A stretch of DNA of 64,000 nucleotides from Allodiplogaster sudhausi (taxonomy: Eukaryota; Nematoda; Chromadorea; Rhabditida; Diplogasteridae), in NCBI GenBank assembly GCA_945643635.1, contig CALZFC010000067.1, positions 726,501 to 790,500 of the forward strand. The letters are read 5' to 3'. Positions 23,052 through 38,910 of the stretch are shown piece by piece. Position numbers and translations under genes: made by a program. A model generated the notes under the pieces. The model saw only the letters and a list, made by a program, of their open reading frames with translations, had not been told where the DNA came from and ran no database searches. Each line of letters opens with the position of its first letter. The first letter of the stretch is position 1.

Positions 23052-23179
23052 TAGTTCATTTTTCGCTCAATACACATTTCATGTAAGATATAGAGTCATT
23101 GGCAAAAACAACTAGGGAGAAGGTCAAGTTATAGTCTTATGGTCGATCTCTCTAATGTGCAAGAATTTTTAGCAGCTGT

Positions 23180-26100
23180 CTAAGCAGGTCCATGGAATAG
23201 GATGCGGAAGCCGCGGACATTTCGTCCGTCCTCGACCGTCAGAGAAAGCTTCATGATGTTCGATTGTGTTGTCGTATACGAGGTGTCATTGAACATTTCG
23301 CCGGTCAGTCTAAATGTGCAATTATTATGGTTAAAAAAAATTCATGATTTAAAATATTGAATTGCAAATTTGAAAGGGCGAATGTAAAAGTAAATAATGC
23401 TAGCTGAATTGTTCTAAAAATATATGCGTTTGTATGGCAAATGTACATTTATTATAACAAAGAAATGTATGTATTTATATGTATGCCATAAAAGTGTGTT
23501 CGCAGGCACATAAAATTCGATCAAAAGAAATATCCGAATTTATGGTAAATTTAGCGTTTCTACAAGAACTCACGTAAGCTTCGGTTGATCTTGAAATGGT
23601 CCATCAAAGATTTCCAGCTTGTCGCAGCAGGTGTTCAGCATGAGATCTTCTATGGATATCTGGAGAATGCACTTCAGGATTGAATAATAGATTATCTTAC
23701 TGAAGGAAATTTCCTCTATCGTGCAACCAATCCCCAAGAACGGCGACTACTCATGGCGCTCCACGGAATCCATTAAGCCGTTGAATTGAAGTGATTTGAA
23801 AAAAAAAAGAAAAAAAAACATTTCACCTACCTTAACATTTTGACCTTCGGCAACCATTAAGAAGTACTCACAGGTGACCGGACCAGGTGGGCTGGATAAG
23901 ACGGCGAAAAAACCGGGAATTACACGCACTAGGTAGTTTTTTTCTGTCGTAAATACATACAATACTTATTTATTGTTTTTTTACTTGAAACACGCACGTA
24001 CGGAAACATTCGTTTTCTTTTATTTCTCGCAAGAGAATAGTTATGTTGCTTGCAAGGCAACATTAGAAATGTGGGGTTTGAGAAATAACCGGTTAGAATA
24101 CAGTTTATTATTGACCAGGTGGGCGGTTTATTTTTATTTGTATTATTGTGAAGGAATTGTGCATCGTATGCTGTTATGCTATTTTCTTATGTGATATATC
24201 ACCATATACACGACCAATATGATATTTTTAAAGTTAAAAAATAATTAAATGATAATGCTGCTGCTATACTAACCTGTGACGCCTCGAAGAAGGTTTGCGG
24301 ATCGGAACAAGTGGCGGGCGCCCGCGGTTTGCTTGGATCAAGAGCTAAATTTCTACATTTTTATACATATTCTTTCTGCATTTTTTTCTTCGATTATCAA
24401 CAGTAATTTATTTGAATATGTATATATTTTATTCTGTTTAATACTTTGTAGACTAGATTGGTTTTCCTGACCGACCGTAAAACATCAGATGCCTGTCATT
24501 CTATTTTTCTGTACCTGGCCGCGTGCAGGCGTACGGAAGGTGACCGCTCGCGCAGTTGTTGCTGACCCATTCTCCTATATACGCACTCGTCTCCATCGCG
24601 GTGCAATGGCCAAAGGAGTCAAGAGGAAAGCCTATGATATTAAAGTGGCTAGCCAGGGCGAACAATATGTTGCTGTGGTTATAGAGAACAAATTTAAAGA
24701 AGCTGTCCTGAGACCTTAAAAAGGAAAAAAACCTTTAGCAAAGTTGGTGTAGTTGACCCGACTTTCGTCGGTCCATTCCAACTTGTGAGCGCTCGAGTTT
24801 GTCATGAGGCTGATGTGAATGCCGTGGGTGTGGTTAAGCGCGTGGGCTTTCCGTGCAACGAAGTCGTTCATCTATTATAAAGAACGTCTTAGTATTCGAG
24901 TTTTTTTTAGTATTAGACGTTCTTATTATCAGTCTCACATCAGTATATACATCTATCTTATTGTTAGCAATATAGTTTTGTTTAAGAGAACAACTTTCAC
25001 CCCTTGGCTTTGAAAGGAAGCTAGATGAGCCCACCGGTCCTTGCGGCATTGCTGCTCAGCATCGTTCCAAGTTACCTGGCATGACGAGATATTTCCGCGT
25101 TAGCAATTGCGGTAACAAATCGACTTACATGTGCACATATAGGCATCTACACAATTATGAACGAATATTTTCAGTCATGCTCTTCAATTTAAATAAATAT
25201 TATAAGCGAATTATATGTTGATACATAACGTCTCATGTACATTGAACAATTACTCTATGAGTAATTTGTCTTGTTTCTCGAAATTTGGTTATAGGGTACC
25301 ACAATTATCGATGCGAGCTCTTTCTCGCTCTTTTTCTCTGTCTCTCTCATATTTTTGGATAGTTAAGAACAAATTAAATCTCTCCGCTATTCAAAGATTC
25401 ATCTCAAATACCAGGTCTGAATGAAACTTGACGCAGCTTATATCGCCGCTCGCGACGTATTCATAATCGCCACACAGAGAATCTATAAAGGAAATCTTTT
25501 ATGTAGAAAAATTATTGTCAGTTTTATAGAAACAGCACTATTGAATTAGGGCCGTCCCAATTCTCTGGCATTAGGCAGGAAATTTTGGAATTAGGCAAGA
25601 AAAAATAACTGAAAACACGAAAGTTGCAAAATGTGCATGTCTTTAGAATGTAGAGTCTAAGCAAGCATGCACACGGTTTAAATTGTTTGTACTTACCATT
25701 CACTTGTGGAACATGACAAATGGATCAGGCCAATAAAAGCATAGTTTCGTCCCTGCGACTTCATATAGCGTAAAACTGCCTCGTTGTACTGCAACAATTT
25801 AGAGATCATCTGGTTTTGTTAGTAGCAAATTTAAATAAATGTAATTTTTTTTACAGAACACGAATGTTAAAGGTAATCTACTTGAGTTTTCCTGAATATT
25901 TTCTTTCCTCCCCACCTATTACTCACGCAAAAGCGCACGAATTCAACAATGAGACTGATTTTTTTTGTTGCTATTTCAATGCGTCTAAGAGGCTATACTT
26001 AAGAAAAGATTTAAAAAAAAACCTCGGCGGTATGAATGGATACCAAATGGCCGCCATTGCCAACACATTCCTCTTCGGCGTAGTCGAATATATGGTCACT

Positions 26101-26486
26101 TAACATACGCAAGCAGTCGCCGTTGACTACGGGTTAAGAGCCGGGCGGGCATGACGACAGCACGAGTGCTGAAGGTGAAAGTGGTGATTACGACAAGAAA
26201 TATGAAGGGGTTAACATGCGAAAAAAGAATTTTAAAGTGAATTTGAATATAAATAGTGCTCTTTCACGTTTTTTTTTATATCTTCTTCCTTCAGAAGCAC
26301 CATCCCAAAAGTTGCGACCAAAGGCATTATGAAGAAAAATGAGCACTAAAATATTCTACCTAAATCGACGGTATACCATGTGTGGTACATACATATTTCA
26401 ATTATATAATGTGTCTGAGAGAAGAAGAAAAAAAGCAGCATACTTGGCATTGCTATGCAGAAAAGAAGTAGCTGAGATTTGTCCAT
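23180..26486 (-). pseudogene. M5: broken CTLD-CTLD-CUB gene
   Basis: Exons: 1 at 26486-26444, 2 at 26168-26023, fused 3+4 at 25788-25697, 5 at 25482-25412, 6 at 25075-25001, 7 at 24871-24733, 8 at 24631-24515, 9 at 24344-24274, 10 at about 23913-23831, 11 at 23659-23574, 12 at 23309-23180. Lesions: exon 2 has GGC TCT TAA (stop at 26136-26134); a deletion joins exon 3 to the end of exon 4 out of frame; exon 10 has lost its AG acceptor (CCG) and one base. CTLD2 and most of CUB still read well (VTWNDAEQQC, EWVSNNC, NTCCDKLEIFDG). This is the only copy with a normal GT donor after exon 6 (GGG|GTGAAA). Mirror partner of P2. Confidence 0.88.
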
Positions 26487-26711
26487 TCGACAATGAAGTT
26501 GTGCTCAACTCCTGAATTTAGAGGCTAACCTAACCAACAGAACACACGTTTATGAAGAATTACACAATCGATGAAAAGGTTCCGCGCTATATTTCCAAGG
26601 AAGGACAAGGAAGGAAAACATGCAATCACCAAATAGACATTTAGTTTTTATCTCGTTTCACCGTGTCTTTCCCTCCTCCTCCTCCTTCACCCAGTACTGC
26701 TCCATAGATCC

Positions 26712-26742
26712 CTGCTGATAATGGAAGCGAGCCATAAACTGA
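26712..26742 (-). promoter_or_regulatory. Conserved upstream block of M5
   Basis: TGATAATGGAAGCGAGCC then ATAAACTGA, about 227 bp upstream of the M5 ATG. See the block upstream of M1 for the family pattern. Confidence 0.5.
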
Positions 26743-26968
26743 TTAGTGGCCGTTGGGCGAGTCAAGTGACTAGTTGGGCAACATAAAGGAACCAAGTTAG
26801 ATATGAACCTATTAGCGACGGGCAGCATTACTTTTTTTCTAATCGTCGGGAATTGTAAAGAAATGAATACTTTAAATTTCATGTGAAAATGTCCACGTTC
26901 ACCGTTACTGGAGCGCAATGGCGAATTCTTTTGGCATCTTCTTACATGATCAGAGCTGTCGAATCGTA

Positions 26969-27068
26969 CAGTCCCGCCCAACATTTCAGGTACATAGATT
27001 AATCAGATTAATTAGATTAATTAGATTAATCTGATTTATCTATGTACCTGAAATGTTGGGCGGGACTG
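26969..27068. mobile_element. 100-bp Tc1-like MITE
   Basis: The ends CAGTCCCGCCCAACATTTC and the inverse are flanked by TA. The arms pair over most of the length, with GATTAATTAGATTAAT repeats at the centre. The paralogous sequence near 8545 reads straight through TCGTATGTTG without the insert, giving an exact empty site. Confidence 0.92.
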
Positions 27069-27564
27069 TATGTTGTACACGCTACTTATTATTAGAAGTA
27101 TGTGTACGGATATGCATTCACGCATACATATGAACGTGCGAACATTCACAATAAGACAAAAGTATGTTGAGAGCCGGAGTGAGAGAGAGAGATAGAGCGG
27201 AAAGAAATTGGTGAGTTTGTATGACAGGGACCATTCTCTATCCTTCCCTGTTATCAAACAAGGTTTCTACATTCATTCTGCACATCTCTGATACATTCAT
27301 ATCTAACTTGGCTCCTTATGTTGCCCAACAAGTCATGTGACTTGCCCAACGACCATGCCCCCGTTTATGACTCGCTTCCATAATCTGCAGGCATTGACAA
27401 TGAAGGTAAAGTAATTCATACGTTGTGTTTAGGTATGCGCATACGACTTTTATTACGAATTACATACTTTTTCAAAGGTGCGCAAAAACTGGTTAAACAT
27501 GTTTAACACAAGCGGCATACATAAGTTTGTGCATACACACATGCACTGCATAAACTTCAGCCGC

Positions 27565-30395
<2,831 letters not shown>

Positions 30396-30512
30396 ACTCT
30401 GTTCTTGTTAAAAGATACCAACAAAAAAAAATTTGCCCATTCCTTAATGTCACGGTGTGCGTCAAAATTTTCACACGAAATTTAGAATATTCCAGTCTTT
30501 GCTATTCCTGAC

Positions 30513-30648
30513 GATAAGAAAAGAAAAAGTAAAGCTGCCCGTCTCTGAGAGGTTCATTTCTAACTTGGATCCTTTATGTCGCCCAACTAGTCACTTGACT
30601 CGCCCAACGGCCACTCCTCAGTTTATGGCTCGCTTCCATTATCAGCAG
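30513..30648 (+). promoter_or_regulatory. GATA-like site and conserved block upstream of P1
   Basis: GATAAG lies at 30513-30518 inside GACGATAAGAAAAG. The conserved block (inverse of TGATAATGGAAGCGAGCC) is at 30618-30648, about 237 bp from the P1 ATG. The region 30396-30884 otherwise holds no exon; it is the unpaired spacer of the inverted repeat. Confidence 0.5.
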
Positions 30649-30884
30649 TGATCTATGGAGCAGTACTGGCTGAAGGAGGAGGAGGAGGGAAAGACACGGT
30701 GAAACGAGATAAAAACTAAATGTCTATTTGGTGATTGCATGTTTTCCTTCCTTGTCCTTCCTTGGAAATATACCGCGGAACCTTTTCATCGATTGTGTAA
30801 TTCTTCATAAACGTGTGTTCGGCAGCGTTAGCCTCTAAATTCAGGAGAAGAACTTGCACAAAGTTGCCCACAACTTATAGTCAA

Positions 30885-33644
30885 ATGGACAAAACTCAGC
30901 TACTTCTTTTCTGCATAGCAGTGCCAAGTAAGCTTCTTTTTTTTCTTGTTCTTATACACATTATTCCATTAAATATGTACTACACGTCGTATACCGTCAG
31001 AACCGATAAAATTCTGCTGCAATATTTCAGGTAGAATATTTTAGTGCTCATTTCTCAACATATGTAATACCTCAACGTTTGGAATGGAGCTCCAATAAGA
31101 AGATAGAAGATAAACAAAAAAACATGAAAGAGTACTATGGATATTCGAATTAACTTTTAACTCCTATATTACTCACGTTAACCTTTTCAAATCGTATACT
31201 AGTAGCACTTCGAGTGCATGGCTCTTCATGTTTTTGCTGCATACAAGACTCTCTCTGTTTTCAGTACTCGTGCTGTCATCATGCCCGCCCGGCTTTGAAC
31301 CTTTATTCGAAGGCAGCTTTATTCGAAGCGTACGCTTGCGGCAAAACAATTTGAAGACGCAGAAAAGGAGTGTGTTAGCTACGGCGGCCATTTGATATCG
31401 ATTCATTCCGCCGAGGTATTTCACTTTTCGTAACTTATTGTTAGGCTCTCAGGCACTTTAAATAGCGTAAAACTCAGTCTCTCTGTTGAATTAGTGGGCT
31501 TTTGAATAAAGGAAGGGAAGGAAAGCATATTGTGACACTTCTACGTATTCAGGAAAAGTCAGATAGATTACCTTTAGCATTCGTGCTTTAAAAAAAGTTT
31601 TTTTTTAATTAAAAAATTTCTTCATACCAAATCTGATTTGGTGATCCTCCACTGACGCACAACTCTGATATTGTTGCAGTACAATGAGGAAATTCGCCGT
31701 TATTTGGTATCGCAAGGAATTGGCGTTCCCTTAATGGCCTGACGTGCGAGCCAAAGGAACAGTGGGTCGACGGTACTGCGCTAAATTACACAAACTTTGC
31801 TGCTGGACAACGTGCGCTCGTTTCGTCCTTTATGAAAAATTATGGAGAAGAAAAGAACGCATCGACGAAGCAAGACGAGTTCTTACAGATTGCTTCGCAC
31901 CTAGCAATCGCCTGTTCATCAACAGTAAAAGTAAGGGAGAATGGAGTGCTACCAACCCGACCAGTATTGCGTCAATTTGTCATGTTCCACAAGTGAATGG
32001 TAAGTACAAACAACTTAAGCCGTGTGCATATGCTTGTTTTGACGCTACATTCTAAATGTATACTCTTGCCCATTCCCAAATTGCCTGGGCGCCCAGTGGG
32101 CCCAACGGATCAGACCGGCTCAAATTCTTTAATTTTTAATAATGATATTACTTCATCTAAATATATTTCCTTTACAGAATCACCCTGTGGTGATTACGAA
32201 TACGTCGCAACCGATGACATAAGCTGCGTCAAGTTTCATCCAGAAGGGGTATTTGAGAGGAATCTAAGAAAAACGGAGTGATCTGTTCTAAATATCACCA
32301 AGAATATGAGAGAGAGAAAAGGAGTAAGAAAGAACAAACATCAACGAGTGCGGTTTCCATTAACCCGACTAGTTGGAATAGTTTGTAATCTCTTTCTTTT
32401 CTCTCTATCTATCGCTCTCTCGTTCTCTCTTTCTCGACATAAGGCATGTAACAAAAGAAAAATATTCTTATTTCATTAAGTACAAAACTATGACTGAAAT
32501 TATCCGTTCATATTCGGGTCGTTTGAATGAGCCTATTGATAGCGCGGAAATATCTCGTAATGTCAGGCAACTTGGAATGATGCAGAGCAGCAATGCCTCA
32601 AGGACCGGTTTGCTCATCTTGCTGCCTTTCATAGCAAAGAGGCGCGTCTGCTCATGCTATATACATATGTAATTATGTGCTTATTATCATAGAAGTCAAA
32701 AATATTTTTCTTCTTTTGCAAAACTCTAAAACTATGTCATGTCGCCTTCCGTTCGCCTGCACGCGGCCTGGTAAAAAGCGCGTTTTGATCCCAAACAGTT
32801 CAGAAGGGAGATATTCTATAAAATTAAGAAATTCAGCGATCGATCCAAGCAAACCACGTGCGCCCTCCACTTGTCCCGATTCGCCAACCTTCTTCGGGAT
32901 GTCACGTGTGATTATACCTTAATTTTTTAATTATCGTTTGCTAAAAACCAATCATTCTCGAGTAAAATCTTTTTTTTTAAATTGAAAAAAAAATTTCTGC
33001 CCATATCACTTTCAATTTAAAAAAAAATGCGCTAAAGAAAGCAAGGTATTTACGAGAGAGATTGAGAGAGCGAGAAACTACTCACCAATCAGCTTGCGAT
33101 ATTCCACACAGATCTTCATATCCAGCCCCTCCTGGTCCACTCGTCTGTGACTACTTCTTAATGGTTGACGGAGGTCAAAATGTTAAGGTAAGTGTAATCT
33201 GTTTGTTTTTTACTGCATTAGAAGAATGTAGTACCTGAATTTTCCAGATAACCGTTGAAGATCTCATGCTGAACACCTGCTGCGACAAGCTGGAAATCTT
33301 CGATGGAGCTTTTGCAATGCAACCGAACGTAACGTGAGTCATTGTAGGAGCACAAAATTTAGCATCAAATTCGGAGTGTTCGTTTGAATATTGAATATCT
33401 ATTGAGTAACTTAGTTTAAAATGTTTAATTGTGCAATTGCCTTTTCGAATCGGCGGTTTAATATTTTCATTCATGCAACATTTTGCCTTAATAGGTACAT
33501 AATTGCCCTTTCAGACTGACTGGCGAAATCTTCGGGGACATCTCATATACGACAACGCAATCGAACATCATGAAGCTCACGCTGACGGTCGAGGACGGAC
33601 GAAATGTCCGCGGCTTCCGCCTCCTATTCCATGGACCGGCTTAG
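30885..33644 (+). pseudogene. P1: CTLD-CTLD-CUB gene with frameshifts and exon loss
   Basis: Exons: 1 at 30885-30927 (MDKTQLLLFCIAVP), 2 at 31265-31415, 3 at 31680-31811, 4 at 31889-31999, 5 at 32178-32248, 6 at 32567-32641, remnant of 8 at about 32741-32770, 9 at 32837-32907, 10 at 33112-33187, 11 at 33248-33333, 12 at 33515-33644. Exon 2 is 5 nt too long because TTTATTCGAAG is repeated; exon 3 is 1 nt short and runs into TGA; exon 7 and most of exon 8 are deleted; exon 10 is 8 nt short. Exons 4-6, 9, 11 and 12 read correctly. Exon 6 donor is GAG|GC. Intron and exon sequence from 31968 to about 32720 is nearly identical, inverted, to M6. Confidence 0.87.
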
Positions 33645-34307
33645 GTTAGGCGGCTGAATTTCATTTATTTCTCGAATTAGCCGATTATAGGCTTTGCCTC
33701 TAAACCTAGTTATATCTATATCATATTATTTAATGATCAACGCGGCAGGCACATTTTGAAATGTGGATTCGTGGAAGGAATATTTCATTGGTCTTTAGTG
33801 GCATGAACACATGCAAAGACATATAACTATAGATAAGTCAAAGCTATGACTACCATGTCTTACTTCGTTCATGTATACACAGGTGTATGTAGCTTGTATG
33901 GAATATGTTTAACCTCTTTTTGCGCACCTTTCCGAAAGAAATTCACAATAAAAGTTAGGCCTTACCCCTAGTTCTATCTAGGACTCCATGCCTTACATTG
34001 TACATATTCGCACATTACACAGAAAGTAGGATGTTCACTTTGTCCGCAATCCAAAAACGAATTCGGCTGCGAAAAATCCATCATGGAACTACACATTATT
34101 CCATTGAAGTATGAACTTACGATTAAACCAAGGCTCTCAGGCGCTTTAAAGAGCCCTTTGCGTGAATAATGGAAGGGGAGGACATCATGTGGTGACGCCA
34201 CATAGTATTCAGGAAAATTCGAATAGATTACGGTAGAGTTTCATGCTGTTTTCTTACAAATTACTTCCTACGAAACTAGATGTGGTCTGCTGACGATATT
34301 GTTGCAG
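33645..34307. other. P1/P2 junction region
   Basis: P1's 3' flank (to about 34100) resembles the M2 3' flank. It joins abruptly to intron 2-like sequence of P2, so the expected promoter and exons 1-2 of P2 are missing. Confidence 0.6.
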
Positions 34308-35340
34308 TACGATAAGGCTATAGAACGTTATTTGGATTCGCAAGGACTAAACTACATGGCTTTTATTGGCCTGACATGCGACCCAAAGGAAGAGTGGGTC
34401 GACGGTACTGCGCTAAATTACACAAACTTTGATGGTGGTAAAGGTGCGCTCGTTTCGACCTTTTTTGAAAAATTGTGGTGAAGAACGGAACGCATAACTC
34501 ATCGATGAAGCACAGCGAATTTCTTGCAGGCTGTACCACTCGAGACACATGCTTCTACACTTTCCGGGGAACATGGTTAGATACCGACCAGACCGGTATC
34601 TACGCAGCCATTTGTCATGTTCAACAACTGAATGGTAAGTACAAACATATTATTCCATGTACATGCTTGCTCAGACACTACATTCTAAAGATATGCACAT
34701 TTTGCAACTTTCGTGTTTTCACCAATTTTTTTCTTTCCTAATTCCAAAATTTCTTGTCTAATTCCAGAAAAAAGGCAGGCACCCCTGGGAATTTCACTGA
34801 TGGGGCCGGCCCTAATTCAATTGTGCTGCTTCTATAAATATAAATCTGATAATAATTCATCTAAATATATCTCCTTGATAGATTTTCCCTGTGGCGATTA
34901 CGAATACGTCGCGAGCGGCGATATAAGCTGCGTCAAGTTTCATTCAGACCTGGTATTTGAGAGGAACCTTTGAAATAGAGGAGAGATAAAATCTGTTCTT
35001 AACTATCCAAACAGATAAGAGAGACAGAGAAAAGGAGGGAGAAAAACACAGACATCGAGTATTGTGGTTTCCTATAACCAATTTTCGATCAAGAAGACAA
35101 ATCACTGATAGAGTAATAATTCAATGTCCATCAATATACAAAATTCACTGAAAACATTTATTAAATTGAAAAGAATAACTGAATTTGAATAGTCGCTTAT
35201 ATGTATACATGTAAGCCGATTATCGCTAATGCGGAAATATGTCGTATTGCCAGGCAACTTGGAATGATGCAGAGTAGCAATGCCGCATGGACCGGTGGGC
35301 TCATCTTGCTGCCTTTCATAGCAAAGAGGCGCGTCTCAAG

Positions 35341-35344
<4 letters not shown>

Positions 35345-35383
<39 letters not shown>

Positions 35384-36827
35384 CTATGAAAAAATGAAGA
35401 AAAGTTTTTCTCTTGAACAAAACTCTAGTACTAACAATAAGATGTACATATGTATATACGGAGACTGATAGAAAGAACCTTTTATGTTAAGACATACATA
35501 TGTACTTTGTTCAAGATGAGCGAGTTCGTGGCACAGAAGGCCCACGAACTTGGCCACACCCACGGCATTCACATCGGCCTCATGACAAACTCGAGCGCTC
35601 ACCAGAGGGCATGGACCGATGGAAGTCACGTCAACTTCACCAACTTTGCAAAAGGTTTTTTTTTTCCTTTTTAAGGTCCCAGGACATCCTTCTAAACTCG
35701 CTTCATAGCAATAGAACGCCCTGGTTAGCTATATCATAAGCTTTCCTCTTGATGTCTTTGGCCATTGCACGGCGATGGAGACGAGCGCGTCGATAGGAGA
35801 ATGGGTCAGCAACAACTGCGCGAGCGGTCACCTTCCGTACGCCTGCACACGACCGGGTACAGAGAAAGAGAATGACAGGTATTTGATGTTTCGTCAATTT
35901 ACGGTCGGTGGGGAAAGCCAATCTTGCCTACAAAGCATTTAATAAAATAAAATATACCGTATTTTCTCTATTAGTACCCCCTAGGAGGTTCTATTTTTCA
36001 AAACCCTTGCGGGGGAGAGGCACTATTAGAAGGAGGGATTCTATTAGAGGGAGGGGTACTATTTTTACGAGACACTAAAAGCTTAAGAGAGCCAATCTGA
36101 TAGAGTCGACCATGGGCGTGCAGGGAACAAAAATATTTTTTGATTTAAATTTCCTTTGAAGGGTTACTGTAGCACCCTATTAGGATTCGAAAAACAATTT
36201 TTTCAAAAATTTATATTCGTTTTTAAGTACAGTATACCACGAAATGTCGAAATGATATAAATTACCATAACTTTCTTCAAACTCAACCACATTGAATTTT
36301 GAAAAGTTCGTTATGTAGAGCATGACACGGAGCATAAACATTCTATAATAAGTGTTTTGAAAAAGATTTATTTAAGGGGTCATATTGGCACCCAAACATT
36401 TCGGTGATGAGGTTTGGGACCCAAAACGTTACGAGCGCGTAGAAACCACAATTCCACGTGAAAGAGGAGCATTTATTACCTATAGAACAATGCTTCACTA
36501 AAGGATTGGAGCACCTAATGGATACCTTATTTCAGCCTGAACATTCACACTTGCTCAAACTGCGAACCTGGAAAATTGGCATAAATCGCTTGAAACTTAA
36601 CGAAAAACAGTAATGGCATGATCATTCGATTTGTCTTCTTAAAACTAACAACAAGGACTGTATGCTTTTTGCACCAATTTCACTTTTCACTATCAAAAAA
36701 CCGTTTTAGATGTCTTGAATTTGGCAACTTCTGGCCAGTTTCTGATATTTTCAGATCAGAGCGCGCAATAAATTTGCCTTCGTATGAAAGAGCATTCAAT
36801 TTTACCTAGTAGAAGTTGGTTTTAAGC

Positions 36828-36874
<47 letters not shown>

Positions 36875-37526
36875 CATATAGAACAAAACTCTAGTACTAA
36901 CAATAAGATGTATATACGGAGACTGATAAAAAGAACCTTTTATGCTAACAATAAGACATATGTACTTTGTTCAAGATGAGCGAGTTCGTGGCACAGAAGG
37001 CCCACGAACTTGGCCACACCCGCGGCATTCACATCGGCCTCATGACAAACTCGAGCGCTCACCAGAAGGCATGGACCGACGGAAGTCACGTCAACTACAC
37101 GAACTTTGCAAAAGGTTTTTTTTCCCTTTTTAAGGTCCCAGGACATCCTTCTAAACTCGCTTCATAGCAATAGAACGCCCTGGTTAGCTATATCATAGGC
37201 TTTCCTCTCGACGTCTTTGGCCATTGCACGGCGATGGAGACGAGCGCGTCGAAAGGAGAATGGGTCAGCAACAACTGCGCGAGTGGTCACCTTCCGTACA
37301 CACGACCGGGTACAGAGAAAGAGAATGACAAGCATTTGCTGTTTCGTCAATTTACGGTCGGTGGGGAAAGCCAATCTTGCCTACAAAGCATTTAATAAAA
37401 TAAAATATACCGTATTTTCTCTATTAGTACCCCCTAGGTGGTTCTATTTTTCAATACCCTTGCGAGGGAGGGGCACTATTTGAAGGAGGGATTCTATTAG
37501 AGGGAGGGGTACTATTTTTACGAGAC
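35345..37526. repeat. Segmental tandem duplication of CTLD2 exons 7-8 in P2
   Basis: Segments 35345-36071 and 36832-37526 are near-identical copies offset by about 1.46 kb. Each begins with a TA microsatellite and includes exon 7, exon 8 and the start of the G-tract MITE. The 760 bp between them (36072-36831) is unrelated; its first part resembles sequence at 20100-20150. Confidence 0.85.
35954..36071. mobile_element. G-tract MITE fragment, copy 2
   Basis: Begins ATACCGTATTTTCTCTATTA and includes G runs, but the right end is missing; it stops at the duplication breakpoint. Confidence 0.75.
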
Positions 37527-37858
37527 ACTAAAAGTTTAATAACAACACTTTATTCTTAAAAAAAGAAGAATCGTAGCCCGAATTCAATGGAATCATCACT
37601 GGAATATCCGTTTCACAACAGATTTATAATGCATTTGGCATCAGTTTATTAGTAAGAGCACCCCATGCCTCCAAGATCTATACGAGGTACATCTAGAGCT
37701 GAAGTAGTAGACTATTAGGGGGGGGGTACTATTGGAGGGGGGGGAGGGGTTCTACTAGAGGGAGGGGTTCTATTTTTCAATGGCATTTTCAGAGGGGGGG
37801 GGTACAATTTGAGGGGGGTTCTAATAAAGGGGGGGTACTAATAGAGAAAATACGGTAT
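37407..37858. mobile_element. G-tract MITE, copy 3, in P2
   Basis: Full-length, with ATACCGTATTTTCTC at the left and GAGAAAATACGGTAT at the right, and many runs of 5-10 G. Confidence 0.85.
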
Positions 37859-38799
37859 GTTCAAATAAATAATTTTTTAGAAGAAAGAATGCAGAGAGGA
37901 TTATGTATAAAATTTAGAAATTTAGCTCTCGATCCAAGCAAACCGCTAGCGCCCGCCACTTGTCCCGAACCGCAAACCTTCTTCAAGGCGTCACAGGTTA
38001 GTAGTATACCAGCAGCATTATCCTTCGCTTATTTTTTTTACTTTAAAAATGTCATTTTCTTGTACTCGTCGTGTATATGGGGATATATGTATTACATAAG
38101 AAAAATAGCATAACTGCATAAGCTGCACTATTCCCTCAGAATTAAGAAACTGTGTTCTACCCGGTTATAAAAACGATAAAAAAAGTAATGTACATATATA
38201 TGTATTTGTGAGAGAGAAACTGTGAAGTGCATGTAATTCCAGATTTTTTCGCCATCTTATCCAGCCCCACCTGGTCCGCTCACCTGTGACTACTTCTTAA
38301 TCGTTGCCGACGGTAAAAATGTTAAGGCTGGTGAAATTTTTTTTTTTCTTACTCTCAAATCGCTTTTTTTCAATCGCTTACTGGATTCCGTGGAGCGCCA
38401 TGAGTAGTCACCATTCTTTGGGATTTTCTGAATTATTGAGGAAATTAACTACATTAGAAGAATCTGATAACCAGTCCAGCAGTTCATACTCCAGATAACC
38501 ATAGAAGATCTCATGCTGAACACCTGCTGCGACAAGCTGGAAATCTTTGATGAACCATTTGAGGATGAACCGAAGTTTACGTGAGTTCTTGTAGAAACGC
38601 TAAATTTAGCGTAAATTCGGATTTTTCTTTTGGTCGAATTTTATGTGCGTGCAAACACACTTTTATTTCATACATACATACATACATACATACATACGTA
38701 CATATCTATGTGATATTAAATGTACATTTACCATTAAACGCATATATTTATGGAACAAGTCAGCTAGCATTGTTTACTTTTACTTTTAGTGTCTCACTT

Positions 38800-38910
38800 T
38801 GAAAAATAGTACCCCTCCCTCTAATAGAACCCCCCTCTAATAGTGCCCCCCTCTCGCAAGAGGACTGAAACATAGTGCCCCCGGGGGCACTCAAAGAGAA
38901 AATACGGTAT
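38800..38910. mobile_element. G-tract MITE fragment, copy 4, in P2 intron 11
   Basis: Only the C-rich right part is present, ending AGAGAAAATACGGTAT. Confidence 0.75.

Larger units (their letters stand above)
18788..23179. other. M4/M5 intergenic region filled with repeats
   Basis: Apart from the listed elements, no gene is recognised. The stretches 19150-19330, 19770-20140, 21700-21900 and 22900-23170 are similar, inverted, to 39150-40150 downstream of P2, which places this region inside the large inverted duplication. The upstream block of M4 is at about 18916-18935. Confidence 0.55.
26487..27564. other. M5/M6 intergenic region
   Basis: It carries the upstream block of M5 (26712-26742), a GATA-like region, a 100-bp transposon, and a plus-facing block near 27375-27395 that has no gene after it. 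Most of 26800-27420 duplicates 8340-8960. Confidence 0.6.

Noticed and set aside
31997..32281. An open frame joining LPGRPVGPTDQTGS to CTLD2 exon 5
   Set aside because: The first part lies in intron 4; a clear TTTACAG acceptor precedes exon 5 and phase agrees with direct exon 4 to 5 joining.
32642..32648. GT donor four bases after the GC donor of exon 6
   Set aside because: It gives the wrong phase for exon 7 and is absent in P4 and M5.
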